Shown one piece after another: positions 25,201 through 34,000 of a DNA stretch of 64,000 nt (position 1 is the first letter of the stretch; each line of letters starts with the position of its first letter). Under the pieces are notes generated by a model, which saw only the letters and a program-made list of their open reading frames with translations, had not been told where the DNA came from and searched no databases. Made by a program: the position numbers and the translations under genes. The DNA comes from Opisthorchis felineus (lineage: Eukaryota > Platyhelminthes > Trematoda > Opisthorchiida > Opisthorchiidae), in contig SJOL01000719.1 of assembly GCA_004794785.1 (NCBI GenBank), positions 188,747 through 252,746 of the forward strand. The letters are read 5' to 3'.

Positions 25201-28200
25201 AATCGGACATGTTAAGGCACTAATATACATAAGCTCTAATACCGTGCGTATGACATAGTACCGATTTTTGTGGTGAATCCAAGGATATGGTCACTCAATG
25301 CATAAACGTAACTAGTAAATGAGATGCTTGTGTCAGTAGTTTCTTAAACATTTCAGTCTTGGGACGGTATATTATGGCTTTCATTTATCAAGATTATTCG
25401 GGTTGGAAAGATTCACACGAGCTGTTTTTGGACCCATCTATTGTCCATTACAATAAGGTAAAAGAATACTTGAAGAAAGCTGGGGGGGGGATAATATAAT
25501 TTCATGTCAATAGGACCAGAAGCTCAGTGTGGTTTCAAACCATAGAATCTCGCTTGTGTTCTATCTTGAAGGTGTTCAGTCGACAGATCACCCAAAGCCA
25601 TAATCACTTTGGGTGAACGAAGTGGGTGAGGTTGAGCTCATGAATTTTCTAATAGAATTTCGGTCGCACAAAAAAGTTGAACACCTGTAGATCTGGGTGT
25701 CTGGTTGTGGGTCTGGCTGACGCAAAAGGGGTAACAGTAGTCAGGTTCACCTATTTGCGAGTTAAGCTGGTGCTAACACACAAAGGTCACCTGAGGTTTC
25801 AGCTGGCAGGGTGTTCAACCTGTCAAAATGTAGTTTCCTGACAAAACAATACCAATTATAAGATGGAATATTTTTCAGCAAACCAGTACTCTTTGCGTAC
25901 GCCAGAAACGTCAATGGATGAGCAATAAAATTTGGTGTGGTTCATCCGCAGTCTGAAAAAGTGTGAATACGTCAATAATAGCTTACCAAGTGTGGGTGAA
26001 TTAACGAACAACCCCTAATATCATAGAACCGTTCATCTATAACAGCCTTTCGGTGCCTAGCAGTCAAACCACCCAAAGGAAGCACGATGGCTGAGATACT
26101 ATCAGGTTGTTAAAGCCTGGACAAGAGCAGTCAACAGCGAAATACACTCATTTGCATACCAGTTTGGTTTTGACGGGGGACTCACCTGGAACAAACCTGA
26201 ATCGCTGGTTTTATGGTGTTTTTCAGTTGGCACGATTTTCGAGATGTCGCAATACATTGTATGGAAATGATGTACTATTCATAATGTTGCTGTCCATGTA
26301 GAACATAAGGTTGACGGAAACTCGGGGAATGTGCCTACCTGATGAGCCCCAAGAAGGGCGAAACCGGTTCTGGGGCTGTCGGAGAGTTTTAAACATCACC
26401 CAACAGACTTATTATGACAAGTCATAGGGGCATGTATGTCATTCTTCAGATCACGTCCCAGATACCTAAAACTCACCACAGTATGAATCATCCTCACTGA
26501 CAGCAACGCCAGAGAATAACACTGGTGCTTCACCGCCTTACAGCAAAGTCATTTGGTTTGTAACGCAGACCAGGTTAAGAGGCCACGGATAAGAGTTCTA
26601 AAGTGAACGTATCACCACTATTCGGCAGATACGCTGATTTACATGCCAATTTGTTTTTCAAGGGAGACTTACCTGAAAGCTAGCTGGATCTTTCATTTGT
26701 GATTCCCTTCCTTAAACGAGAGATTCAGCTAGGATTCAGGTGAGTCTGCCGTGAAAACCCACTAGGCATGCAGTTTAGTCGAATTTCGTGCAATTTAGGT
26801 TCAGACAGAACATAAGGCTGACAGATAGTTGGGGACTGCGTCTACCCGATGAGCCCCAAAAAGAGTAAAACCGATAGTGTGCTGTTGAAGAGTTTTCAGT
26901 AACCTTATGAGCAGTGTGTTAAGTCTACATCACGACTATCATAGTTTGGGGGGAAGCTCATGATGGCTATAATCCTCTTTTGTATTCGTGGTCAGGTCGC
27001 TCCCGCGCACCTTGGAGACGGTCGCGGAGATACTCCAGGACAGTGCAGAAAGCCATCCACCAATTCTCGTCCAACACTTTCACCTGTCAATGGTGGAGCT
27101 GACCCAAGGGCTGACATGTCCACGAATGTTCACAACGGGCGAGGATCAATTTCAACAGGCGGGCGGAGAGGGCTAACCTCACAAAACAAATATGCACGTA
27201 AGTATTTTCTAAAACTGAGTTCTCCGATTTTGTGTGTTTGTAGTATTTCTAATAGGAAACAAGCACGAGGACGGAAGCTTCTCCAAGTGATGTTAATTTT
27301 TACTTCCGTGATATGGACACTGAAATATCCTGTTTCTTTGGCCCACTGGTTGTTTATGGCAGGTGTTGGAGGTGTAGGCACCTCGTTTGTTTGTGATAGG
27401 CTGTCTGTCCCCATATCCCGCTTCGTGCTACTGCAGCCCTCGTCACTCCAAACCTATAAGGAAGGTGCCTCAGTCTCTTGACGCCGTAGTTCAGGAATGT
27501 TGAATGGACGTACGCAAATGGGATTGACGTTCCTCAGTAGTCTTCACCACATGAAGTAGAAACCTTCCAGTGATTCTAACTTACGTCCGCGCACGGACCC
27601 AACGATAGAGATCGGTGTGTACAACCACAACGTTTCCTACGTCCACTCTTTCGCTGCCCAAGCGACCAAATGATGCCATTTGGACACACTCTGTACTACC
27701 GTTCTGTCAGGTTCATTTACCTTCAAAGCGACCAATGTGGCGTCTATTTTTCATTTCGGTGATCTTGGTGCACATCCGATTCTGATCGGTTACTCTTTAG
27801 TGTGGAGCGGTACGGAGAGTTTTGTCTTCGATAGATATGTTAACCAAGTTTGCCAATCTAAATCATATTCAATTCCACTACAGTTGTCCGCCTGTTGAAA
27901 GCACTGTCGAGGCCTGCTCAATCAAAATCTATAGACTTTGGCGTATAAGCCTACTGCCTTGAGCTTGACAAAGTATGCCCATTAGGTTTTTATATATGGT
28001 AAGCTGTTCACGCTTTTCAAGCTGATTACCACCTTTCGAGATAAGTGCCGCTGTCTGGGGGTTTATCGACATTTTTTGCAAGTGATGGCTGTATTGGGTG
28101 ACGCTTCAATCCTTGACACTGTAGAGTGTGAATCGCACAGAAGCGCCACCATCAAGTCTCTGGTAGCCTTTTACCACAGTAGAACTGCTTGATCCCCTGG

Positions 28201-31002
28201 AGTTTCACAGCACTGTGTCCTGGTTGCTACAGGCAAACTCGTATGCTGCTTTCGGTAATGCATTCAGTCTCTTCACTTGGTGTTTCTCACCCGTTTTTCG
28301 GAATATTCACATTGTCATATGAAGCTGTTTGCTGCCTGCTGGACGTCAAATGGGTGTCAGTGAATAGTGAAATACTCCATGACAGCACGAAGGCACGAAG
28401 GACAATCACTTTTACTGCCATCTTGAGGTACCCGCATAACCCACCCATTTGAATTACCTCTCTTAAGTTTCAAGTGGCAAATATAATTGTTGTTCTTTCT
28501 TAGGATTTACTTAATTAGTCCTTTTGACCTCATCCGCGAAGAAGGCGCATTCTTGAAGGGTACACCACCAAATTTTCAAATAGTTCCTCATATAGAATGC
28601 CTGCTTTTCCTCGTCAACAAAGTATCATGCAACGGAAGGGCGAAATGCACTCAAATGGATGCTTTTCTACAGACAAAGAAGAGTGTATTGCTGCACTCAA
28701 CTATGGTTAGTGTGTGTGTCCTGCAGGCCAGAGTGAGATGATCTACAAGGTAACTGAGTCTGTCGTACACGCAGGTGTTCGATGTCAGTGAACGAGATTG
28801 GTTTCCGCACGTATCATAAAGTCGCCACAGCATTTCTAGTAGGTAGAAGAATGAGCCTGTAACGCCCGTGTTAACCAGGGAATTGCAAACATGTGATAGT
28901 ATGGTAAGGGTCTTGGCTGTTCACCACGACTGATGGGTGCGTCTCATCCATTATCTCCCCTGTTTGAGACTCGGAAATCGTTTCCATATCAGATTGCCAA
29001 GCTTCATTTTATGCCTAATTTCTCTTTACATGTGAAGGCGCCACACCGAATTACTCAACGCGCTCAAGTCGGGATGCTCTGTCCTACCAAGATAATCCGG
29101 TGAGCTTCCTACATTTCCACTTTTCAGTGCACTGACGAGGCTTATCTATATTGTCTCATGCGGAATGTTCCCAGGTTACTTCCCACTATATTTCACCCAT
29201 CCAGATAGTACCCGGGATGAGACGTACCTGAAAAAAAAACAAGGAGATTATTTAGCGAAATACACTCATTTGCAAACAAATTTGGTTTTGCGAGAGACTC
29301 ACCTGGAACCCAGCTGAATCTCGTTTGTGATGTTTAGGAGATTATTTATTCAGATGAAGCAACTCTCTTGGCTGTATGGTTCCATACTAAGAATACCTGG
29401 GGCTGCCGACACTGCTGACACACGTATCCCCTATACAGTTTCGGTTGCCAATGCGATTGTGGTAAAACCATCCGAGTTATTGGCACCCAACGGCAATTTC
29501 GTACAAAGAACTCTCAGGTAGTCATAAAGCGGCCTTGTGGCCTATATTGCACAATATATCAAGCAGAGTAGATAGCCACGCCGAACGCACCCTTGGAGAA
29601 AGAAATTTAGTCACCCGTGTTGAAGCTCGTCAGTCTTCCACCTTCGGTAACTTACCGGAGTGGATCAACAGACCTAATATTTGCTAGCAAGCCAGCTGAA
29701 TACTCCGTCCGCCATATCCTTCAGTCGAACGTGTTGTCTAGTAGCGCTCCTCAGCAATAAGGCTAGTATGTGGTATGAGTCGCTGCTTTGTAGGTGTATC
29801 CAATGAAACAGAGGTTTGTGGTACTGACGTGCTCTTCGGTAATTGCCGCACACCATCGTGTTGTGTGGCAGCTCCACAACATGAGGCAGGAAGGAATGAT
29901 CCCGTGATCCTTTTTTATCTTTCTTTCACAGTCAATTAACGGTCCATCACCAACCTTCGGAAGTGATGAACTCCCAAACAATTGCCCGCGCAGCCTGGCT
30001 AGTGGCAGAGCAAGGTATGTTCCCTTGAGTCGACCTGCAGACCTTAGGCAAATGTCCATAGTAAGCCCTCCCGCCCAATTAAATATCGGTCAACCGAAAC
30101 CTCAGTCTCCAAGGTCACCAAATCCCGCACATTGCCGTACTCGTCAAAGTTCACAGTACAGAGATGACTCCGGAGATGATCAAAGTGCACCTTCGGATAG
30201 ACAGCAATATCCATTTAGTTCCACCTGGAACGAATCAATCCTCTCTACCGTTCCAACAGATTCAACCAGTACAAATTCCGCTCCAACATTTAATGAGTCG
30301 TTGGCTTTGAGTAAGCGACATGGTCTGGTCCTGCGTTCTGGTCGAACGTATGAGGACTATGTCCAAGCAAGAGAGTTTGCACGCGACCTTGTGCAGAGCG
30401 AGAGTAAAATACCAGTAAAGCTTCCGGCAACCGAACGTATCGGAGGTCATGTGGAAGCCAGTATTTCAGCAAAACCACCGTCTCTTGTACCCTATAGTAA
30501 TACAATTTCTGGAGACGATACATCTAACACGTCCTCAAGCACCAAACAACCGGTACCTCGGAAACCCTTGAACTCCAGTTGCATTGTATCACAAGACAGA
30601 AGTTCAGAGGGTGCTTCAGGTCTCAGTGTCCACGTTGATTTGGATTCATCTACCGAAACGGCGAGTTACACCCAACCCACATTCAGTAGACCGGGGCAAG
30701 ACTTAAACAGGTGGGCATACGAGTTCGTTCGGTCAGTCTGTTTTGATTTCTTTTACCCGTTGGTTTTTGGAACATTTAAACCTGTGCTATTCCTTTACTA
30801 GTAAAATTGCTGAACTTCTTTTTCAATTTTTGCCACCTTTCGTAGACCTAATCGAACACCAAACATTCAGCATGGAACCGATTCGTGCAATCGAAAACCT
30901 GAGGCTAAAGTGAATAAATTTTGCTACGAGTGTGGTAGTCAATTCCCAAATGCCTCCGCAAAGTTTTGTCCTGAATGTGGAATTCGACGTTTAGCTGTAT
31001 GA
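10223..31002 (+). CDS. ZC2HC1A: ZC2HC1-family C2HC zinc-finger protein, spliced gene (5' exon missing)
   Basis: Gene model: join of 10223-10296, 19514-19799, 23292-23428, 26996-27197, 29038-29099, 29932-30710 and 30846-31002. All phases agree and give about 565 codons with one stop, at the end. Family marks in order are: a first C2HC finger (CTVC..., HQPIC) split across exons 1 and 2; [27 protein letters not shown]; a proline run before SVDP; a second finger CKWC...HIKFC; a long Ser/Thr/Pro-rich region; and a C-terminal CxxC...CxxC ribbon ending CGIRR. This is the order in animal ZC2HC1A. Vertebrate ZC2HC1A is about 325 residues, so this protein is longer, mostly because of the linker. Its biochemical function is not well known. 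The start codon was not found; whether it is the A, B or C paralogue is less certain than the family. Confidence 0.85.
10735..11020 (-). pseudogene. CR1/Jockey-like LINE reverse-transcriptase fragment
   Basis: On the minus strand several short frames line up with the start of a non-LTR reverse transcriptase. A piece with [14 protein letters not shown] spelling and [17 protein letters not shown] comes first, and then, after stops and frameshifts, [16 protein letters not shown]. The last string matches the conserved xYLDFSKAFDSVNH block that carries the first catalytic aspartate. Stops and frame changes show a decayed copy. It lies within an intron of the zinc-finger gene, in the opposite sense. 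Confidence 0.55.
11640..12430 (+). pseudogene. LINE reverse-transcriptase thumb and C-terminal fragment
   Basis: Across two plus-strand frames the sequence follows the 3' part of CR1/Jockey-type LINEs. It reads [14 protein letters not shown] (usual WAE.WLLPFN.KKC), then [20 protein letters not shown] (usual DLGV.VTSDLK), then [14 protein letters not shown] (usual YVRPHLEYC.QAW), then [15 protein letters not shown] and later [11 protein letters not shown] (usual L.PL..RR.RGD). A stop and a frameshift near 11995 break the reading. This piece has opposite orientation to the one at 10735, so they are separate fragments or parts of an inverted element. Confidence 0.6.
12431..13169. other. Unassigned intronic DNA
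   Basis: This stretch lies inside the long zinc-finger gene intron. I recognise no gene or named repeat. A plus-strand open frame at 12536-12751 and overlapping frames on both strands at 12896-13171 look like chance. Confidence 0.35.
13170..13672 (-). pseudogene. Protein-like minus-strand reading frame with one internal stop
   Basis: From 13672 the minus strand is open for 113 codons. It includes [55 protein letters not shown] and a His-rich end. It then meets one TAA and continues in the same frame with [20 protein letters not shown], then [20 protein letters not shown] to about 13170. The amino-acid make-up looks like real protein on both sides of the stop. A possible acceptor (GGCATTTAG) sits at its upstream edge. 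I do not recognise the family. It may be a decayed host or retroelement gene nested in the intron, or a gene whose intron hides the stop. Confidence 0.3.
13222..13246 (+). repeat. Short tandem repeat of CAGGTGGCT units
   Basis: Two and a half copies of the nonamer CAGGTGGCT lie head to tail. On the minus strand they encode the EPPEPPEL stretch of the protein-like frame described above. Confidence 0.6.
14210..14580 (+). pseudogene. LINE reverse-transcriptase N-terminal fragment
   Basis: Near 14455-14580 the plus strand reads [20 protein letters not shown] and then [20 protein letters not shown] before a stop. This matches the block Q.GFRPGRGCTDQIF.LR..LE.R..YRRPTI.VFLDLKAAFDSVDR of flatworm non-LTR retrotransposons, including the first catalytic Asp. 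The preceding 240 bp ([17 protein letters not shown]...) resembles the upstream VPVFKKG.RT.C.NYRGISL region in a shifted frame. Frameshift and stop mark it as dead. Confidence 0.7.
15170..15545 (+). repeat. Dispersed repeat A (copy 1), probable LINE 3' tail
   Basis: It is collinear with 37735-38125. Shared landmarks are a CATCATCATC-type run, GGCAGCATAA or GACAGCATAA then TCAGT, GTACAA(C/T)CATGATTTA, GCCTTATTGT, CACCTCCAAACACTC or CACCTCCAGACACTC then ATTCAGGCAATC, and later CCATTC.CACCCC and GGCATGGAAA or GGAATGGAAA. A third short copy is at 53205. Copy 2 follows a LINE C-terminal coding fragment, so this may be the LINE 3' untranslated tail. Extent of each copy is approximate. Confidence 0.5.
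15805..16065 (+). repeat. Dispersed repeat B (copy 1)
   Basis: It shares a series of blocks with 34885-35130: TTGGTGAAAGGTTCG, CAGGATATGGC, TAACTAAAG-like or AGCTAAAGTTAG, and GAGCTTATGTCGGGTGAGGTTC or AGGCTTATGTCGGATGGGGTTC. Spacing is conserved between the copies. I cannot name the family or decide whether it is coding. Copy 1 stays open for 72 codons, which could be chance. Confidence 0.4.
16066..18232. other. Intronic DNA with no recognised gene
   Basis: It includes an open plus-strand frame at 16116-16472 with one hydrophobic stretch, and another at 16855-17106. Neither resembles a family I know. Around 17475-17530 a short GAGCTGAGATGGCACAGTGG string looks like the tRNA-like head of a decayed SINE, but no tail follows. 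Confidence 0.35.
18233..18428 (+). repeat. tRNA-derived SINE, complete copy
   Basis: The head holds an A box-like TAGCTCGGTGGCTAGGGC and a B box-like GGTCCGCGGTTC at tRNA-like spacing. The body follows: GACTAGGCTTGTGCAACCTGGCAG, TCAGTCCTCGTGCTTCCTTC, GGGTGACATGGCAGCC, then GTGTTACAGCTGAATGATTATTC and an A/T-rich tail. The same order recurs at 20480, 54695, 61722, 62866 and in several truncated copies, in both orientations. RNA polymerase III transcription and LINE-driven spread are inferred from the tRNA-like head. Confidence 0.75.
18571..18960 (-). repeat. Hammerhead-bearing repeat with duplicated end module (copy 1)
   Basis: A module AAGAAATACACTCA...GGTTTTGCGAGAGACTCACC, then TGGAAC(C/T)CAGCTGAATCTCTCG, is present at 18581 and again at 18879, a period of about 298 bp. 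Between the two lie a spacer, an inverted repeat and a hammerhead core on the minus strand. The module itself folds: GAGAGACTCACCTGG pairs with CCAGCTGAATCTCTC at all but two positions. A unit flanked by direct copies of its own end is what a slice of a tandem satellite would look like. Other copies or fragments are at 23600, 26132, 26600, 29258, 46685, 47508, 58705 and 61370. Confidence 0.65.
18777..18819 (-). ncRNA. Hammerhead ribozyme motif, apparently intact
   Basis: On the minus strand: GCCTGC, CTGATGA, GCCC-CAAAAA-GGGC (stem II of four pairs), GAAA, CCGGTC, GTGGGC. CUGAUGA and GAAA are the invariant hammerhead core. GCCUGC pairs with GUGGGC as stem I (six pairs, two of them G-U). Between GAAA and the expected cleavage triplet GUC there are only CCG bases, so stem III cannot form within one molecule. 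However, ACCGGU is self-complementary and could form stem III between two molecules, as reported for minimal hammerheads. Cleavage would fall after the C of GGUC. The structure is reasoned from sequence only. Confidence 0.7.
19514..19799 (+). CDS. ZC2HC1A: ZC2HC1 exon: end of finger 1, basic region, proline run
   Basis: It starts after an ATAG acceptor with [20 protein letters not shown], supplying the His and last Cys of finger 1. The basic [12 protein letters not shown] block, the [17 protein letters not shown] block and the [14 protein letters not shown] end all match ZC2HC1A in order. The exon ends one base into a codon before GTAAGT, and the exon at 23292 supplies the other two. An in-frame ATG at 19535 is internal and is not the start. 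Confidence 0.9.
20480..20672 (+). repeat. tRNA-derived SINE, complete copy
   Basis: The head is GAGATAGTCCAGTGGCTAAGGC (A box region) and GGTCCGTGGTACCAACCC (B box region, diverged). The body is GGCTGCTCTTGTCTAAGTTTGG, GCAACCTGGCAATATCTC, TCCTTCGGGTGGCATGGCAA, ending GTGTTACAGCTCAACTGC. Same family as the copy at 18233, same strand. Confidence 0.75.
20673..23291. other. Intronic DNA with a SINE tail fragment, otherwise unassigned
   Basis: A truncated SINE tail (ATCCTTCGGGTTGCGTGGTAG to ACAGTTGAACCA) lies at about 22342-22395. Overlapping minus-strand frames at 20742-21509 look faintly protein-like ([19 protein letters not shown]) but match nothing that I can name. No exon of the zinc-finger gene is needed here, since the phases of the flanking exons join directly. 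Confidence 0.4.
23292..23428 (+). CDS. ZC2HC1A: ZC2HC1 exon: second C2HC zinc finger
   Basis: After acceptor TCTTTCAG the exon reads (S)[19 protein letters not shown], then [10 protein letters not shown] and [10 protein letters not shown], ending before GTGAGT. The ligands are Cys, Cys, His, Cys in C-x2-C-x11-H-x3-C spacing. This corresponds to the QCPYCQRRFNENAADRHINF block of the vertebrate protein, the best-conserved part of the family. It ends on a codon boundary. Confidence 0.93.
23600..23800 (-). repeat. Hammerhead-bearing repeat (copy 2, partial)
   Basis: It holds TTAAGAGGTTACAGAAAACTC, the hammerhead core, then GGAACCAAATTGTACGAAATTC and TTCATTCATTTGCG, then a diverged hairpin module (GTGACTCACCTGAAACCTAGC to TGAGTCTCAC). 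The order is as in copy 1, without the duplicated end module. Confidence 0.65.
23630..23672 (-). ncRNA. Hammerhead ribozyme motif, apparently intact
   Basis: On the minus strand: GCCTAC, CTGATGA, GTCC-CAAGAA-GGGC, GAAA, CCGGTC, GTGGGC. The core is complete. Stem II has three Watson-Crick pairs and one U-G pair. Stem I pairs GCCUAC with GUGGGC over six positions; the G-U of the copy at 18777 is A-U here, so pairing is kept. The palindromic ACCGGU replaces stem III, as in the other copy. Confidence 0.7.
23801..26021. other. Intronic DNA, nothing recognised
   Basis: No exon, SINE or hammerhead core was found. A minus-strand frame at 24183-24485 and a run of nine G at about 25483 are the only features noted. 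Confidence 0.4.
26022..26130 (-). repeat. SINE 3' fragment
   Basis: On the minus strand it reads GCCTGG, then CAACCTGATAGTATCTCAGC, CATCGTGCTTCCTTTGGG, then GGCACCGAAAGGCTGTTATAG. This is the body and tail of the SINE family, with the tRNA-like head missing. It abuts the hammerhead repeat that follows. Confidence 0.6.
26132..26400 (+). repeat. Hammerhead-bearing repeat (copy 3, rearranged)
   Basis: The left part (GCGAAATACACTCATTTGCA, GGTTTTGACGGGGGACTCACC, CAGTTGGCACGATTTTCGAG) has the orientation of copy 1. The right part (GAACATAAGGTTGACGGAAA, CTCGGGG, hammerhead core) has the opposite one. This points to an inversion or two head-to-head fragments. Confidence 0.6.
26333..26376 (+). ncRNA. 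Hammerhead ribozyme motif, core intact, stem I weakened
   Basis: Plus strand: GCCTAC, CTGATGA, GCCC-CAAGAA-GGGC, GAAA, CCGGTT, CTGGGGC. Core and stem II are perfect. The base change after GG turns the triplet to GUU, which is still a cleavable NUH form, but the following strand pairs poorly with GCCUAC. Activity is doubtful. Confidence 0.55.
26600..26915 (+). repeat. Hammerhead-bearing repeat (copy 4, decayed)
   Basis: It carries two hairpin modules in opposite orientation (GGGAGACTTACCTGAAAGCTAG and GAGATTCAGCTAGGATTCAGG), then GAACATAAGGCTGACAGATAG, then CCGATGAGCCCCAAAAAGAG, TAAAACCG and GAGTTTTCAGTAACCTTATGAG. The core has lost U4 (CCGATGA) and the GAAA is preceded by a mutated stem, so this ribozyme should be inactive. 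Confidence 0.6.
26996..27197 (+). CDS. ZC2HC1A: ZC2HC1 exon: linker region
   Basis: The acceptor GTGGTCAG precedes it and the donor GTAAGT follows. In phase it reads [51 protein letters not shown] and GLTSQNKYA. This is low-complexity, Gly/Ser/Pro-rich sequence with no domain, matching the loosely conserved basic linker of the family. It is assigned because it is open in the required phase with good splice sites and ends one base into a codon that the next exon completes. Other frames are also open here, so confidence is lower than for the finger exons. Confidence 0.65.
27198..29037. other. Intron of the ZC2HC1 gene, nothing recognised
   Basis: No repeat of the families seen elsewhere could be placed here. 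Open frames at 27680-27898, 28189-28452 and 28487-28741 are short and unlike known proteins. Confidence 0.4.
29038..29099 (+). CDS. ZC2HC1A: ZC2HC1 small linker exon
   Basis: This 62-base exon reads (R)[20 protein letters not shown] between a weak acceptor (CATGTGAAG) and a GTGAGC donor. Its two leading bases complete the codon left by the previous exon, and it ends on a codon boundary as the next exon requires. Ser/Arg-rich, no domain. Its phase fit is the main support; the weak acceptor is a caution. Confidence 0.5.
29258..29345 (+). repeat. Solo hairpin module of the hammerhead repeat
   Basis: AGCGAAATACACTCATTTGC, then GGTTTTGCGAGAGACTCACC, TGGAACCCAGCTGAATCTCG. It is nearly identical to the duplicated module at 18879, but no hammerhead core is next to it. 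Confidence 0.7.
29932..30710 (+). CDS. ZC2HC1A: ZC2HC1 long Ser/Thr/Pro-rich exon
   Basis: After acceptor TTTCTTTCACAG it is open for 259 codons. It begins [20 protein letters not shown] and runs through [40 protein letters not shown] and [17 protein letters not shown] to SRPGQDLNR, with donor GTGGGC. The composition is disordered, rich in Ser, Thr, Pro and Asn. One ordered-looking island, [20 protein letters not shown], resembles the place where the vertebrate protein has a TYTESYIARPD-like segment, but this is tentative. A GTATGT at 30015 is read through, since the frame stays open across it. This exon largely explains why the protein is longer than its vertebrate relatives. Confidence 0.8.
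30846..31002 (+). CDS. ZC2HC1A: ZC2HC1 last exon: C-terminal zinc ribbon
   Basis: Acceptor TTTCGTAG precedes it. The split codon AG-A gives Arg, then [51 protein letters not shown] and TGA. Four cysteines in C-x2-C-x11-C-x2-C form a zinc ribbon matching KFCHECGTKYP...AKFCCECGIRR at the very end of vertebrate ZC2HC1A. The stop position relative to the ribbon is also conserved, so the 3' end is secure. An AATATAAA-like string near 31334 might serve as polyadenylation signal. Confidence 0.93.
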
Positions 31003-34000
31003 CGGATCCAGTCCTCGCTGCTACCCAGTCTTCTCCCCTATCCAGCGCGCTCAACCCGGATTATTTTACTTGATCCCATGCATCTCTTACTGCACGAGAA
31101 TTCACTCCATCCTCCTCGACTGGCTGTGACGTATCTCATGTTTCTTTCAGAGCGACCTCACTTTTCTGCACCGTTTCCATTTCACCCTCCCCACAATCCT
31201 CAATTTGTCAATTATCTCACATTGTCATGTGACTGTTTAACGCGCCGGACAGTAACATCCACGCTTATAGTGCCTGAAATTATTGCCACCGTTATCCCTC
31301 ACAATCCTCATCAAACTATGCAATGTACAATGAGAATATAAATGATGGAAGTAGTTTGTACTTTTATTATACAAATCATGTAGACGTAAGATAATCACTT
31401 TCAATCCCTGAGCTAATGTGCATGGGCAGCCAGGATTTGATGCGTTCAAGAGGGCAGCTTGTCGCCCAGCAGGCGGCAGTAGGTTGGAACAAAGTGATCA
31501 AGTCGACAATCAACCTGAGCTTGTCATGGGTGAAATGATGAAACTTTCATCTGTATTTGGTCGCTCTATTTCCTTAACGTCAAGGAACATGCTTTTGTAG
31601 TGTTACATGTTTTTCTGTTCAAGGTTGCCCACAGACGGCCTGTTTCTGCAGCTTGTCGCCCTGTTAAGTGTTTTCTGTGTAGATCACGTGAAATCACAAA
31701 ACAAAGGTGACTCCTTCTAGGCGGTAAACAACCGTCAAAAATGCCTCCTCGGAGAGACAATCCTGTCAGGGAGGAAAAACAATACAGAGTTGTATGTGAC
31801 AGACCTCTCCTTATGCGCCTGTCCCGTTCGAGGATCACTATCTCATCCGATTGCTGTGGTTTCTGTCTAAAGGTGATTGAGATCCTTTGATTTGAAACTT
31901 CCTGCCAGTTTACTGTTAATGGACCATATTTTCAGATATGCTGCACTGCTCAATGCATTCAATTGATGTTTTGTGACCACCTCTCACAGAATCAGCCACG
32001 TTTAAGGCCAATGGTTACGTTTTGAACAACATGCACCTCGGCGTAGGTAACCATTGAAAATTCTCCTGTAATTCCATAACCGCCCTTGTTGTCAGCTACT
32101 GCTCGAATCAATCCTTGACTTTGTATTTCTTGTTTGTGGACTTCCTCAGGCACAGACAGTAAACTCATTGTTGTCCGAATAGCCCAGTAAAAAAGACGGC
32201 CACTGATAGATACATACATTTCGCATAGTCACATCACGTCCTAACACGTAGAAAAGGATGTGGTCATCATTAGTATCTTCTTCAGCGGTAGAAGTTGCGT
32301 ACATTCTGTACAGTTGTTACGTCTGCCACTGTTTCGCTCACCGATGATCATGAGGAGGTAGATAGCCACGTATTCCAGCCGACGGCTGATTTGATCACTT
32401 GGTTGGTACAGCCTCGGCAAACTTCCGGCCACGAGACTACCGCTAATTAAAAAGGACCGAGTAGCTGCCGGAGGAAGATAAACTTGATGACCTGCTGTAC
32501 GACGTCGGGTTATGATATCTGTAGCTCTAAAGTCTGTGAGTTTGGCCCAAAGAGGTATCCGCTCCGTCATTCTGGCATTCTGTCACGTCCCTGTCACATG
32601 TAAACAGTGAGATTTGGCCCATATGACTTTATCCTCCTTGGGTCTGATTGTTAACACCTCACTCTGCCACACAGTAGCCTACTCCGCTGCAGTGACCCTC
32701 CTTGGAGTGTCTGCTGTGGGTAACATGTACCCTTTGTAGGATGACTTCTCGGATGTGAGGTATTTGCAGGACCTCCAAACTCTTGAGTACCTTGATTGTT
32801 CCTCTTAGTTGCCTCCAGAAAACCTGATAAGTATCGGATACTCCGTGGGCTGAACTTTACCTCAGGTTGCCTTTACTTTGCTATCAGCTAGCTAAGTTGT
32901 CGCAATGGCTCTCGCCGAAATTGTTAACTGGGTTAGGTAAAGAATTTGCATTTTGACAAGTATTGTTCATTTGATGATGACCTCTTTCCTGAAGTTGAAA
33001 TCTCTTAATCTTATCAATAAGCAGGTAGAATTATGCTCTTGTTGTCATGACCACTGGGTTACCATGGTGCTGTAGCATCAACCGTTTCATAGGAAATTAG
33101 TGGTGCACTTTTGTAATCCACAGTTTCCGCGCGTCCCTGATAGTTCCCACGCTACTGCCCCAATTGTGTTATTAGTTAGCTTAGTTCACGGACGTACGAA
33201 GGGTACCAGTTGTTTTTGATGCAACAACATGCTGACATATTGGGAAAATTGTAGAGTTTTGACTAGTGATCAAATTCAACCCCCTATTCCGTTTTATCCG
33301 CAGTTTTCTGACTGAAATGGATGCTAAACTATTTTTCATCCACATCTGTGCTCGCATGCCGCGTTGCGATACTAGTGTCCTAATTTACTCCTAATGTGTG
33401 GCAATGACTGTTCGAATCTCCTCGATTGAGACCACCGAAGGAAGCTACTAAAGATCATTATTGATGGCAGTGTTAGGAGATTTGGTAATCTGCAACTGAA
33501 TATTCATATCATTTTTCAAGTGTTCATACTACTGGTTGAGAGATCACAGTTTCGAGACTCCCCAGTGAAGTTTTGAGAGATGCGCACCGCTGATGATTCT
33601 CACTGAGGATGGGAAGGCTTTTCAGCCTAGATTGGCTTCATTTATGTGAGGAATTGTCAACTGAAAGATCACTAAAGTGGCGCTGTTATTCTACCACTAC
33701 CCGGTCCAAAAGTGCTCCGGTGGTACCGTTTTACTAGGTTTGGAATCGTGAGCTCGTGTTATCCAAACGTAACACCTTTAGAAACGGGTATCTGAGCGAC
33801 CATAGGTTTTATTAGTTGACGTGACCGTTGGTGTCTAATGAATGGGTTCACATCCACAAGGTCAACAAACACTTGTCCGACGGTTTCTTAGAAGGGCGAA
33901 CTAAATAAAAATATGAGCAGCTCGATGAAAATCACATGTTAAAATGCGATTACCCATTTCTCATCGAAATCAATCGATTACGTTTGAGTCAAGTATTGCT

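Noticed and set aside
30015..30024. Possible intron starting at AAG|GTATGT in the long ZC2HC1 exon
   Set aside because: The reading frame is open straight through with the same composition, and the first acceptor-like sites after it would change phase.
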